Assembly: GCA_973895155.1 (NCBI GenBank)
Contig: OZ316897.1
Location: 3,038,001-3,102,000 of the forward strand
Source of the DNA: Marsupella aquatica
Taxonomy: Eukaryota; Marchantiophyta
Reading direction: 5' to 3'
Length of the DNA stretch: 64,000 nt
Every line of letters begins with the position of its first letter. The first letter of the stretch is position 1. The translations under genes were made by a program, and so were the position numbers. The notes under the pieces are model-generated. The model had not been told where the DNA came from. It worked only from the letters and a program-made list of their open reading frames with translations, and did no database searches. Of this stretch, positions 24,905 through 37,989 are shown one piece after another.

Positions 24905-27900
24905 TCAAACCTGGTCCTCATCCTCGCCTCCATTTGACACAATAATAACGTCAGGTTTTTCCGAGATAATGGAACGGGACCGTGGCACATACGGTATAAC
25001 AACTGACCACTCTAGGTCTGGTGGGTACGAAATATAGAAACACTGCTCAAGGTGACTTGGGAATGTAAATGGTTCAGATGTTTGCCAATGAGATGGTTGA
25101 AAGCTAGTTGCTGATATCTTCAGTCGAGTAAACCCACACTCATCAAGAAGTACCGTGCAATTATCACCAACCAGGTGAATTTTGAACCACTTACACTTGA
25201 AGACATACTCTTCAAATTTGGAATCGGCATCATAGGATATGATCAAGATCTCCTCAATCTTCCCATAGTGAGGCACCACATCTCTGATCACATTAGTGTC
25301 ATGACGGCTACTTTGTGAATCTTGCATGAACTGCCCTTGAACTCCACAATCAAAAGGTCTTCCCCTCTTCTCATCAAGGTCAGAAATCCTGAAATGCCTC
25401 CCTTGTGTCCACATTGCTGTTCTGGTTTGAACAAGTCTTAAAGGACCATGAACAATTGTTCGAACCTCAGGAGTCATATCTGGAAAATGTGATACATTCT
25501 CACCTTGGGCCACCATAGCATCCAACTGAAGTACTTTCTCCTTCATATACTCAAGGAACTTTGGAAAGATCCTTGGGCGACGACTCTCCCTCTTGCATCC
25601 TCATAAAACTCTCTCCAATCTTCCATCACATTGCTGTTACTCAACATGAAAGTACTAACCTGTGTCAACTCCACTGCGGTTAGTAAGCGTGTTTTTTTTG
25701 CACCTGTTAAACGGTCCTCCTCCACTTCCCTCTCTTCCATCCAAGTGCGTGGAAAACTAGGATCAATGGTAGCTAAGATGTTACTACAATAAAACATACT
25801 CTCAGCTGCCAAGTATCCAGTTGCCATGCTCCCCTCCACTCGTGCACGGTTCCGTACATAAGCCTTTAACATGGCCATATACCTTTCCAGCCAATACATC
25901 CACCTACAATGCACCGGACCGGCAATGGCAACCTCCCTCACAAGATGAACGAGAAGATGCACCTGACAATCAAAGAAGGAAGGAGGGAGGGCCTTCTCCA
26001 ACTTGCATACCACCTCTGCTGCCAATACCTCCATCCGTGGTATCTCTTCTTCATATATTTCCTTTGAGCATATCCATCTCAACAAAGTGCCCAGTGACCA
26101 AAGGGCGTCTTGCACTTCTTCACTCCCCAAACCTATGATTGCCACAGGAAGTATATGTTGTAGTAAACGATGATAGTCATGTGTCTTGAGATACATTGGC
26201 CATTTATGACTGTCCTCCATCCCAAAAGCCTTACGTAGATTGGCACCATAGCCTGTAGGAAACCGCATCTGCCCTATGCGTTGTCGAAACTCTCTTCTTT
26301 CACCAACACTCAAAACCCATGGAGCTGAAGGACGATGTTCCATCCCTGTGGATTCATCAACTGTTATCCATACATCTGGATGTCGTTCTAGATCCTGGCA
26401 TGCCTCCCTAAAATTAATGTTCTTTTCCCCATAAAAGTGCTTGATCAAAGCCTTCCCAACATTTCCCTCTATATGCATGGGGTCTAACAAGTGATGAATC
26501 TTCAACTCAGGCCAATAGGGCAAAGTGGCCAGTATACCCCACCTTGTCAATCCACTACCATCAAATCCCATGGCATCTTCAGGGTCTGCCACCCTATCAG
26601 CTATGGACTTCCAATACAAAAATGTTGTGCGGTCAGGTATCTCATGCTCATCACCATTGATCATGTCAAAGTCTGAAAACAAAAGGGGGTCAGACCTCAT
26701 GTGATGCCCAAGTGGAAGAAACTTGGTATGACCAAGGTAGATTATCTTGTGCAGCCATTTTGAGTACTTGGCCATATCGTGAAGGCTTGGACCACAAGTG
26801 GAGCATGCCTTGTACCCTTGAGTTTGGAACCCAGAAACAAACCCAAACCCTGCTCACAAAATAACATTCTCAATTAGAGTCAAAGGAATTGAAAAGTTCA
26901 TGTACATAGAATTAAAGAGGGACTTCCTTCCAAACAAACTTGATCTCCAATACATGAAAAAAATACAAATCCATACCACTCACCTGGATAGTCATGCATG
27001 GTCCACATAATGATTCCCTTCAATTGGAAGACACGTGGTAACCCTCCTGTAGTTGTCCGACCATCATATGCCCATACACCCCCCCATAATTTATGGAGTT
27101 CCCCAACCAAGAGCGCCAAGTAGGTGTCCATGTTTTTTACCTTAGATGGACCTGGGATAATCAATGATAGCAATAAGAATCCCTTTTTCATGGACAACCA
27201 TGGGGGAAGGTTGTAATTCATAACAACCACCGGCCAAACCGAAGTAGGGCGCCCTTTCCCTCCAAGGGAGTGTGGGCTTACCCCATCTGATGCCAACCCC
27301 AACCTCACATGACGAGGGTCACGTGCAAATTCTGGCCATTGTGACTCCACATGCTTGTGAGCAGGGGAATCAACTGGCAACCGCATGACACTGGCCTCTA
27401 ATCGATGTGTCTTATGCCATACCATCAATTCTGCCAAGTCAGAACATCGGTACATGTGCAACAATCGAGGAATAATAGGAAACCAACGAACAGCTTTTCT
27501 AGGCACCTTTGAGGTCAACATGTTGGTTTCATATCGAGGCTCTTGACAAATTGGACACTCAGTTGCGCTGGCATTGGTCTCATGATAGAGAATGCAGTCA
27601 TTCACACAAGCATGAATGATATGGTATTCCATGCCAATGGATGATAGAACCCTCTTTGCCTCCTTCCAAGTTCCTGGCAACACATTTTCACTAGGTAACA
27701 AGAGATCATGGCAAATTGCAAACAAATCCGATAGTAGCGCATTGCTTGCCTTGTGTTTTGCCTGAAGATTCATCAATGCCAAGATGGCAGATAGTCTATT
27801 CAAACGAGCACCCCCATAAATAGGTGTTCTAGCATGTGTCTCAGCTTCTTCCCATTGTTTTTGTCCTTCAGGTGTAAGTTGAGGCCTTGGATCATGTGCA

Positions 27901-28171
27901 ACATTTGGTGGAGGGTCTCCTTCATTGGGTGGGACACCTCCTTCACCACCAATGTCTACACCAAACCAATCTGTCATGAAGTCATCCATGGCTGACTCTT
28001 GGTCTTGCATGACCTCATAATCTGTCCGAGGTGCCCCTTCATCTGGATTGTCATTATCATTGTCACTTGATGAGGAATCTGCTGATGATGTTTCCCTGTC
28101 TTGTGGCAAGCCCATTTCTTGATATGTAGCTCTCAACCTCCTTGGCAACATATCTTGACTAGGCCGCACAT
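24905..28171 (-). pseudogene. TNP2 transposase of CACTA-2 (Transposase_21/DUF4218/DUF4216)
   Basis: Exon 28171-26985 starts after the acceptor TCTATAG and encodes the Transposase_21 core (ECPICQEPRY, VRLGLASDGVSPH, VMNYNLPPWL, LIIPGPSKV). Exon 26849 onward joins as HDYPG/FGFVSGFQTQGYKAC, the normal TNP2 continuity, and carries HHLLDPMHIEGNVGK and DUF4218 (KTHDYHRLLQHILP, CRWMYWLERYMAM). DUF4216 (FKCKWFKIH, EPFTFPSHLEQCFYI) follows to a stop at 24905. Between EDARG and RPRIFPKFLEY, near 25590, the frame shifts by one base with no intron signal, so this copy is probably inactive. An N-terminal exon with a zinc domain is missing from this frame; the exon at 29251-29484 fits in phase. Confidence 0.88.
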
Positions 28172-28322
28172 TCTATAGAAAATACAATAAAGTATTCACA
28201 ATGAAATTAACGCCAAATATAGTAGTGCTCGAAACATATTATTAACAATATAAAAAGAACATGTCATTACAAAACATACGTTCACATACGATGAACGTAT
28301 AATACATGTCCCTAAAGTAATC

Positions 28323-29484
28323 CTAATCCCATTCATAATGTGTAAACAACTCCTCTCCAACTAGAATGGTCCTATTAGCTACAACTAGACAATGGTCATG
28401 ATGATATCTCTGCCCATAAGGGGCTGGAGGGGGACCATCAACAAAAACCCATTCACAGTTTTTCCTACGCTTAGGCCGGGTCCCCACAGTACTGTTGATG
28501 AAACCGGCAATATTCCCACTACGGATGGGATCACCATCAATTATACGCTGGTCACAATACTTTCTGGTGCAACCATCAAAAGTATCCATGTCCAATGCAT
28601 AAGTCTTCTACTCAGGGTGTTGAACAAGGATCATGTTCCAATGTCTCCTCTTGTAAATGGGTCCACCATACGGGAACAACGTTGGTCCATCTGAAGAGCG
28701 CCCTTTTCCACCCATATCATCCAGAATAATGTCCTGACAAGAGAAAATCCCATACCCATGCCTCTCCCCTAGGGTCGAACTCTTGACAACCCAACGTCTT
28801 CCCCAAACTTCTATCTCCTCACCATAGGTTATATCACATGGCAAACCAAGGCACTCCGGATTCCAATCCTTTATGATAGGAACACACTTCCCTATGAAGG
28901 TACAAGGGCCCCATCTACCATCAACCCTACAAGTGTACTGATCCACTTCCCCTCTAGGCTGTCTTTTTGACTTTTTTTTCCCTCTTGTAACAATACCGTC
29001 ACCCTTAATTGTCCCAACACTACCTTGCCCTGCTGCCACTAAACGAAAAGCTTGTGAAAGTGCCGAGCCTATAGCATCTAGAACTCCTTGTGAGGGAACA
29101 TAGGGTGTTGGTGTAGTGGGTGTAGGCCTACTGGATACCTATAGGAAGAAATGGAACCAAGTGAGTGTGATGAACCTCCCAAATTTTATTTTATGCTACC
29201 TAGCAAGATTTACAAAATAAAATGGAAATCACAGTAAGTTTACAACTCACCATACGGGATGAAGAAGCTCCCGGTGTAAGACCTTGATGTTGGCCATATC
29301 GAGCAATGTGCTCCGCACATACATATGACTTTTGGACAACCATCCCCACACATTTTTTACAACCACAAAGTTGGCGTGGTGGACCACTAGGTCGACGTAC
29401 GGTTGGTTCAGGTTGAGGAGGAGGATGACTTTCTTCATCGGAAGAGGAATCTGATGTGGTGGAAGTTGTAGAGGATGAAGACAT
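28323..29484 (-). pseudogene. SET-domain protein carried by CACTA-2 (one nonsense codon)
   Basis: Exon 1 (29484-29251) encodes a Ser-rich start and a CGCKKCVG zinc-type block. The donor CATACGG-side GTGAGT and the acceptor CTATAG join it in phase to exon 2 (29138-28323). Exon 2 holds a SET fold: KSSTLGERHGYGIFS (the N-terminal KS-x-GxG block), then NIAGFINSTVG at the RFINHS position, a long loop, and VANRTILVGEELFTHYEW at the ELxxDY position, followed by the stop. The catalytic NHS box is degenerate (NST), so activity is doubtful even before the in-frame TAG at 28608-28610. SET enzymes methylate lysines, mostly on histones. The gene sits directly upstream of TNP2 on the same strand. Confidence 0.7.
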
Positions 29485-29904
29485 CTGACAAGTATAGCAA
29501 TTGGAAGGCGATTAGTAAAAACTTCACCAAAACCATCATTGATAATCCCTACCTAAACATATTAAAAAGAATTGACAGAAAATACCTTTATGAGACCCGG
29601 GCTTAGCAATGCCTTGACGGATCTTGTGGCTCAAATTTCATGAACCAAATCTGGAAGGAGGGGAAAATCTGCCAATATACAATGAATTAAGCCATGCCTT
29701 ATGGTGAACCAGAAAAAAAGGATGATAGATTGTAACCCTCCATATTTACAGCAATGACTAGAAATGCATGAGAAAATGTTATACCTTTCAGATGCCCGGG
29801 CTCTCGCAAGGCATTATCATGCATTAGCCAAAACTTTAAAAAACATGGGGAAGTGTCCTACAACGCCAAAGAGTTTTCCTCTCCATGTTAATGAGATAGA
29901 CAAA

Positions 29905-30720
29905 GAAATATAAGTAACCCAAACCCTACCCTAAACCCAAACCATGAAATGAAACCCTTCATTAAAACCTAACCCAAATCCCTCAATCACCCTAAACCCT
30001 TACCCTTATCCTAACCAATACCCAAATCCCTCATTAAAAATTCAAACCTTTACCCTAAACCCAAACCCCTACCCTAAACCCAAACCATGAAATGAAACCC
30101 TTCATTAAAACCTAACCCAAATCCCTCAAGCACCCTAAACCCTTACCCTTATCCTAACCAATACCCAAATCCCTCATTAAAATTTCAAACCTTTACCCTA
30201 AACCCAACCCAAATCCCCCAATTACATATAAAACTCTTACCCTATCTACACCTTACTTTACCTATATAGGCCAACCCCCACCCCTATAGTTATTCTAAAC
30301 TTCACCCTAACCCCTAAATTGAGGCCCTTTTTTAAAACTTAAGCAAAAATTGTACCCCCTCAATTAGAACCAAATCCAACCCTATATCATGTTACACCCC
30401 AACCCAAACACTTACATTAGAAACCCAACCCCTTTAAAAAAACCACAATTAAACCCCCCAACTAAAAACCAAACCCAATCCCTTTAAAAAACAACCACAA
30501 TTCAACCCCTCAACTAAAACCAAACCCAACCCCTGTAATTACTCACAACCTAATGCAAACCTCTACCTTGAACCCTAAGCCAAACCCATTAATTTAAACC
30601 CAACCCTTTTATTCCAACCTAACCCAAGTTTTAACCCCCTTAATTAAACCAAATACTCGTAGATTAAAACCAAATATAAACCTAACCTTTAATTAAACCC
30701 AAACCTTTGTTAACTTATAT
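29905..30720. repeat. Degenerate telomere-like (CCCTAAA) C-rich array with 143-bp duplication
   Basis: About 800 bp dominated by CCCTAAACCC, CCAAACCC and AACCTAACCC, i.e. degenerate plant telomere words. A 143-bp block is duplicated in tandem: the ACCATGAAATGAAACCC landmark occurs at 29941 and 30084. It lies inside CACTA-2 between the SET gene and the TNPA-like gene, so it is an interstitial array, not a chromosome end. Confidence 0.9.
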
Positions 30721-30859
30721 TCTAGTTATCCTTACAACCCAAACATCCATTGACACCCCTTCCATGTTAACTTATGGGCACTTAACATACCTTAAATGTC
30801 GTTTGACAAACCTTAATAGCCGTTTGACACCCCAAAGTGTTTTCCAACCCTAAACCGAT

Positions 30860-31090
30860 AAGACGTGCCTCGCAAATTATTTCACAAGTTAGAGAATATT
30901 TTTGCGAACCTACGACCTTCGCACTTGCTTCGCAAAAACAGAGGCCGAGAACAATTTTTTGGGTCTTCTGCGGGTGCGATGGCTTTGCGAAGGGAATAGA
31001 TTCGGAAGTGCCTCGCAAGTTGCGAGACTATTTGCGAGGGCGCGGGCTTCGCAGTTTCCCATGCGTATGTCATCGCAAACCCATTTTTGA
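30860..31090. promoter_or_regulatory. GCGAA-word cluster upstream of TNPA-like gene of CACTA-2
   Basis: About ten TTCGC/GCGAA words lie just before the ATG at 31206. They are the same words as in the subterminal arrays of CACTA-2, so the element's own binding protein may act on its own promoter. This is an inference from position and sequence. Confidence 0.5.
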
Positions 31091-31519
31091 ACGGCGTAAA
31101 CATCGGCGGGAGCTCGCATTCGGGCTCATTTCAGTTTTTGAGCGAGAGACGAGAAGGGCCGGGGCGCGTGCAACAGTACGAGGGAGACTGTGAGAGAGGG
31201 GAGCTATGGCTACCGATGAGGGGAGTGGAGGGCAAGGTGGTAGTGGTAGTGGTAGTGGCAATGGGGGAAATCCAGAGAAAGAGAAGAATGCCTGGGCAGA
31301 CTTAGTGGCCCAACATCTCAGTGCTGCACAATTGGGAGAAGTGAATCTCAATTCTCCAGCAGGGCTTGCCTCTTTGAGTGCCATTCTTGGACAGGTTTTG
31401 CAAACTGGGATTGTAGCAGGACAAGCTACTAGAGAGGGGGAGGAGAGGGCCGCAGCTGAAGAGAAGGCTAGAGAGAAAAAAAGGAAGAGAGAGGAAAGAA
31501 CTAAGTCGGGAGTTCACTA

Positions 31520-33790
31520 GAAGAATCCGAGCTTATCTGAGACCGCAATATGTGACTCATTTTGGCTCATGTGACTTCATTGTGACTCAACGTGACGTGA
31601 CCCAGGATGTGACCCTTGGAGTTGCAAAAGTTGAGACCAAAAATTAGAAGTCATTATTGATACTGGACATTGTGACTTGCTTGATACTCATTTGTGACTG
31701 ATTTGTGACTCCATTATGAAGTCTAGTCTTGTTGATACATGACTGCAATGTGACTTTAATTAGTCACAGGGTAAGTCATGTCCATGGCTTACTTGCCCTT
31801 AAAAGCAATTAGCTTGTGATCTTTTAGTGTCACATAATAGACCAAGGGAGACCCTGGTCCGAGTCACATAACACTTTCATTTGAGTCTCTACATAGTCAT
31901 GTTCATAACTAATAAGGTTGAGATTGAATTTAAGGAAGTTGTAACCATGATTAATCCAAAATGAATTATAACAATTATGTCATAGTTCATAAAAAGAGAT
32001 AATCAATTCATGAACAATTCACATTGCATTACATAAAAACATTCATGTTCATCATCACTTTAGAAATATAACATATTAACACTTTAATAATATAACATAT
32101 TAACTAAAAAAATAAACAGAACATGAGCATGAATGACATCCACATGATATAAGCAAATATTCAACTGTTGCTAGGACCACAAACTGCAACTTTACTAAAG
32201 TTCAACGAGCCAATAGAAGCCCAAGAAAAAGTGCCAAACTACTAAGATGTTCCCTAGAATTTTAGCAACATGGGTACAATAGAACACAACATGATTTGCC
32301 GGAGCCTCCCGAAAACCAAGATCCTTTGCAGCTGAGATTACCTACTTAATATAGAAGTCAATCACAGTATCATTGAGAAATTCCATTGGTTCTAGTTGGA
32401 GTATGTCATGGTATGCAACCTCTACAGCTTCAGGATCATCCTTCAAGACCACAAAAACAGACAAAAATAATGCATAAATTGACAAGCAAGAAGAAAAGTG
32501 GGAGCGAGGACTACCTATAGCATACAGACCAAATCTCCCAATACATTTTGTAGAGACAGTAAATTAGCAACAATCCAAGACTAATATAGGATTTAGGTTG
32601 GAGCAAGCGAGATTTTATTTAAAGGTTCCCATACATTTGCATAGCTGTCTAAATGTCCTTTTTCAACGAATCTTACCTAGATGGATACGCAATTCTAAAT
32701 CCCTCCATGCTGGAAAGTATCACAAGAATGAAATCAAATTTTAACATACAGGAAGAAAATTATCCAGAACCAAAAAGGACTTTCTATCTCTAGGACGGAT
32801 ACTACAAAGTGACAAAGATCAGAATAGAGAAATCCTGACGGAAAATTGCTGAATCCATGTTGGTGTTTCAAGGCCACAGCTCAAGCTCCCAGATTTGTCA
32901 GACGTAGACGTGCTAGTTTTAGAAAGTATCCTACCTAGGTGACAGTGCACTTTGAGTTTCATAAACTTTTATCTGGGTAGCTATTTGAAAGTCATCGTAC
33001 GTCTCTCAAGTTACTTTGACTTCTTCATCTTCTGAAGAAAACAACTCCACAACCTTTTCCTGTCACACCAGTCGGCTTCCAAAATTAACCCCACCAAATT
33101 TTGCTAGGGATTGCATAATAGACAATCTATGCTTTTGCAACTGGCTTCATAAACACAACCACCTTTGCCCTCAAGATAATGATGGATCAAGAATCCCGTC
33201 AAAGCTTTACTAACCAGAATTCCAGGCGATGAATTCTGTTCGGGTACCTGAAATGCATATACACATCTCTCAATGGAGAATCCCATCCTTAATAGCATGA
33301 CGTCCACGCGGTATTTACTACATCAATTTTGCACTTGAAAACTCCTGATTCGTCAATGTAGACGTCTAATAGAGATAATATCCTGTCAAAATTGACAAGC
33401 ATGACCAGATTACCTACGACAATTTTTAGGTGTAGACTTTAGGCATCAACATCTAGCGAAACACACCCAAAGTCCTGTATTGCAACACTCAAAGGTACAG
33501 AGCATGTAACTTTATCATTTTTCTAAGTACGAGGCCCCAAAATGATCACATCAACTTACAGGTGAAAAGGACTGCTGAAGGCTTGCCATGTGTGGAGCCT
33601 TGACAAGCATATTATTGCACAGTATGACGTTACTTCTATACACACGGGATACCCACATACTCATGACTAGAAACAGCCTACAACATGCAGTGAGCGTGTC
33701 ATCACCTCTTTTGCTGCAAAAAAGCGCTTAGGTTGCTTCCTGTAAAACCTTCATGCACCAATCCAAATCCTTAGGGTTTAGTCTCTTCAC
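31520..33790. other. CACTA-3 left arm, no recognised gene
   Basis: Subterminal TGTGACT words extend to about 31.78 kb, then AT-rich sequence with only short frames follows. I see no domain. Confidence 0.5.
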
Positions 33791-33799
33791 AAACCATTT

Positions 33800-34270
33800 G
33801 CTCAAAACTGTTTGCAGCGTTTCAAAACTGCTTTCACCGAGTATACTTTCCCTCCAGAGTGCACTACTGCATCAAAAGGTCTAAATTCTGATCTGCTTTG
33901 ACTTGTAACTTTGACATTGACACCAAAGCTATGAACTACAGTGGCAGTAGCGGAGTGCCATGTACCATAGCAAAGGAGCAAGCCAATGTGGTTCCTTACA
34001 ATCAAGTGTCTATCACCGTTGGAGTTGAATATATAACACGATACAACATCGGATCGTCATGATCTGCGTCTGGACCGACATCTATGTCAAAAATAGTCCA
34101 GAGTGGTCTTCTCAAGAAATTATGATTCAAGAACCTTACCAACAATCTGTGCACATCAGGTCAGTGCTGGACCCGCCACATTGACTGCATAGCTTTGAAC
34201 CAGACTGTAATCCTGGTCGAGGTGAAGCTCCAGCCAGATCACAGGAGACGAATCTACTAGCATCTTTCCG
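33800..34270 (-). pseudogene. Captured gene fragment(s) of unknown identity in CACTA-3
   Basis: Several short minus-strand stretches look coding: SSPVIWLELHLDQDYSLVQS near 34230, RRPLWTIFDIDVGPDADHDD near 34100, and HIGLLLCYGTWHSATATVVH near 33980. They are separated by stops or short introns. They sound like one protein in order, but I do not recognise it. A captured host gene is the simplest reading. Confidence 0.35.
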
Positions 34271-34279
34271 ACCGTATGC

Positions 34280-35560
34280 TGTAAATGCTTCTGTGTCTAG
34301 AGAATGTTGAGTAAAAGGCCCTTTCCCTTTGGAAGGATTTAATAATACACATTCTTTGCTAAATGCAGTGCCATTTGCTATGTGATCTTTGCTCTGACTC
34401 GCAGTGCCATCTGTCTAGGCAAAATAAAGACAAACATGTGAAAAGGAAAGGCAAACTACCACACACATCTGATGAAATGCGTAACGAAAAAAATGATACT
34501 ATACGTCAACTTAGGCACCAATTTTTCCCAAATGATGCCTTGTGTGACAACTTGTGGACAGCGTGTGGCCCTGGTTTCTACCTTTGCATCAGTGACATTT
34601 ACATATTTACGATTGGAAGTGGACGCACGGGTCGACTTGGGCCTACCATTATCTGGGAAAGCACATTTTCATATCAATCAGTACAGAATTCCAAAGATGA
34701 AAACAATCCACATTGCAACGATATTTATCATTCCATGAGGAACCAGAAATGCAAAAACTATCCAAACGTCAAAACAATGCAAAATTCAAGAGTGGCAAGG
34801 AAAACAGAATCAATGACGGACATACCTCCATTTACATCAACTTTCACAACAGGTTTTGCCTGTTGATTTCCATTAGCCTGATCCCCACAAACATAAAGAG
34901 AGTAAGGCGAAGGACCAGAAAGTGAAAACTGGGACCCCATCAAGTTCACAAAAGTTCATGATCTTCAGGGTGCTGATACAACTCACACGCCACCGGGAAG
35001 GTGGGGCAAATGCACGACTTGGAACCTTGGTTGTTTCAAATGGACACGATAACAGGGTGAAAGCAGAGTTCATTCTGGAAGTGATCAATTTTTTTGTCAC
35101 AACTAACATTAGGAAAAGGAAACTTTAACGACCATTCAGGAAGAACCATACGCGTCATCAAACCACATAGTCAAAAGGTTTAATTCATATAGACAAAAGA
35201 CTTTTACAATTCCCTTGTTAGTGGTTGAAAGTACATAATAATAGGGACATTAGGGACAAACGAGCTATGGTTGACAAACTATCCAAGGGCCAGCAACGGA
35301 TGGCATTGCAATTGTGCAGACTAGTTAAGTTGTGTGTCTCTCAACATATTCTATATGACGTAGATCTTGCCTTACTAGACAATGATAGTCATAGCAGTTG
35401 GCATGTCAGCTAAGTGGACAATCTTCCCGGCTGGAGCTTATAAGAACGAAGCCAGGCCACTATTGTTCGAAAGGCATAGGAGCATTGCGAGCTTGGGAAG
35501 CTCGCTGAAACCTAAACAACTCCGAGCTGAAGCACCTAAGGACCCAAAAATGCCATCTTT
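34280..35560. other. CACTA-3 interior, no recognised gene
   Basis: Only short frames on both strands without recognisable motifs. Confidence 0.4.
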
Positions 35561-35569
35561 TGTTACCTT

Positions 35570-35810
35570 AGAGGAACGTAGCTACAACTTTCGTACAAGT
35601 AGAATGTACCCGCTCCTTCCTTTTGTTCTCCAACTCCCTGACAAGCTTCTCCTTCTTTAGAGCCTTGACCATCTTCTCCAATTTCCCAGGATTTATTGTA
35701 AGAGCTTGTATATACTTCTCATGATTTTTTATTTCCTCGTGTAGTTGATTATCACGCAGATTGGAAGAATATGTGGAAACGTTGCTAATTGCAATCTGAC
35801 ATTGGGTCGT
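35570..35810 (-). pseudogene. Captured coiled-coil-like gene fragment in CACTA-3
   Basis: One minus-strand frame reads NLRDNQLHEEIKNHEKYIQA and goes on with KLEKMVKALKKEKLVRELEN before a stop. It is Lys/Glu-rich and helical, and is followed by a polythymine-like decayed stretch. I do not recognise the parent gene. Confidence 0.35.
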
Positions 35811-37312
35811 TCATTATTTACTCGTCAGAGTCTGCCGTGGAGTTCTACCCACTTTTCTATAGCCTGCATATATACTTCAAAATATTCTGTCAAACAGTTA
35901 ACCTCTATTGCACCTTGTGCGCTCACAAGAATTGAGGTAGAAGGGATCCCGGTACGAGTATGTGCTCGTGCAGACGTCACCGACTGCTTCATATAATCAT
36001 GTACCGACGATGAATGTATGAACTCGTGTTCCTGATAAAGTCTTGCCTTTGACAAACTTTGTCGGTGTCGAAACAAACCATTGAAGTCACAGTGATTGGC
36101 CGACCAAACTAAGGACACTTGGGAAAGGGGCAAGAAACGGCAACGGTCTTTGCTGAGGATTGAACATTCTAAAGTTCTGGCATGAGTTGACCATAGGGTG
36201 ACTGGATCCATCTGTGTGGCTCTGTAAAGCTGTATTAGTCAGTTTTGTCCACAGGCATGTGTCCATTCTACGGATTGTAGGTAGTCCATTAATGCGGATG
36301 TAGTGTGCATGCATGAATGTACATCTAAGACTCTCAAAATCATGAGCTGTTGATTGCATCACTCTGAGACTGTCTGAAACCCCAGAGACTCAGGAGACGG
36401 ATGTCTAGTATTCCCCCAAATGTGGCAGAACAAAGTTTGAACTCAAACTGTAGAGCTGATACGGGAGTGCCTTCAAGATTAGATATTGTTCAAAGAGATT
36501 GTGCAAAGACGAAGAACGAGCGATGGTATGGTTGGCCTCAACATGACTTAGCTTTGAGCCTGATCCAGTGGGGCTGGCGTGGCGAGGTGAATTTCTCCTT
36601 GCTTTCAGCGTAGATTTGATACTCTTCCTACATCAGGGGTCATCTCGATCAGTAGGACTCAATTGAGGTAAGAGAACCGCCTGCATTGCAACATGTACAA
36701 ACTTGTGGGGTCTTGGACAAGACTAAATAATGCGACTATCGTAAAAGACGCAGGGAGAAAGTCTGAATTTAGCAAAAGATGATGAACTTCAGAAGGTGAC
36801 AATGAGAAAATCAACCGTACCGTGTCCATAAATACTGTTACTGTAGGCACGTCTCGGCCGGAAATTTTGTCCATGAAAACACCCTATTGTGTCGCCATGT
36901 CTCGGTTTGCCTTCAAGTTTAGATCAGTTCTTCTCAATCAAGAGAGATCTTCCCGTAGCAGGTTGTCAACAAAAAATGTTTGCTACGGTTGTTTGTCCCA
37001 AGAACTCCGTCTGGAAAATGGCCAGTTGTTCCATATATCAATGTGCAATCATGTAAAGCAGCTAGTGCCTACGCCGACCTAACATTCTTTGTCCCGATTC
37101 TGAATTAGATTTGTGGTACACTGTAATCACCTGGATTAATTTTATCTATGGCTGGCTTCTTTTCACAAGCTTCCTGTAGAATGGAGGGTAAAACGCCAAC
37201 GTGGTCAATTTGTGGACAGTTATCCATTGTTGACAACAACTTTTAGGGAACCAAAACCTTTTGCAGACAAGCGCTTCGATCTAAAGAACAACCAATCCGT
37301 GACAAGATCAGT

Positions 37313-37900
37313 CTAGAACTGCAGTGTCCTGCGAGATACGCGCAGTTCTCCCCAATGCTTAAGCATGCTGCGCCAATTGCAAAAGCTCTCAGTGCAAATG
37401 TTCTGCCGCGGATTGGTGATGGTGATATTCCAATGCTCATCCTTGAAGCCCGCCGCCTCAGCCCTCCTCTGATTGTACTCGATGTTTGCTTTCTGCTTAG
37501 CCAGTAGCAGACACTGGTCTTGAAGCTTATCAGGCATAGTGTCATGCACTTCCCACCAGCGGCTGTGTGCAGAGTCGCTCGCATACTTCCGGTATTCTCC
37601 GGAGTCCCAGTTACAATCGTAGTCCCGGTAGCAGAGCCATGGTTTCCTGCCAAGGTAGTGGATGACATGCAACGATGGAGGGTCCACAGCTTGGAAGAGA
37701 TTCGTCTTCTTGTCTCGTTCCTTCGTCTCATTCAACCAGAAATGCTTCAGGAAATTCAGGTGCTTGGGGATCCGGTACCATGAAGGAAAGATTTTGTTCA
37801 GATACCCCTGGTCTCCCCCGTTGTAAGACTCGATGTCGTTCATCTGATCCATGAGCAGATTGAAGGTGTCTTTTAGGAAGTAGGGCTCATCATGTCGAAT
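37313..37900 (-). pseudogene. Captured fragment of IPUT1/PGSIP6-type glucuronosyltransferase (GT8)
   Basis: An uninterrupted frame encodes YNGGDQGYLNKIFPSWYRIP, then LNFLKHFWLNETKE, VIHYLGRKPWLCYRDYDCNW, ASDSAHSRWWEVHD and FCNWRSMLKHWGE. This order is that of the C-terminal half of the plant GT8 enzyme that adds glucuronic acid to inositol phosphorylceramide in the Golgi (PGSIP6/IPUT1). The NGGDQG motif is the GT8 acceptor/sugar-binding block. The N-terminal half with the DxD site and the C-terminal membrane spans are absent, so it cannot be functional. It lies inside CACTA-3 and was captured. Confidence 0.85.
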
Positions 37901-37989
37901 AAGGAACCCCTGGATGTGAGCGAGTTTGTAGATGAAGACATTGATACAGAGTATCAGTTGGACAATACTAAGTAAACCTTTTGAATGGA

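Noticed and set aside
30837-31193. Frames on both strands over the GCGAA cluster
   Set aside because: They arise from the repeated TTCGC/GCGAA words; this is a regulatory repeat region upstream of the TNPA-like start.
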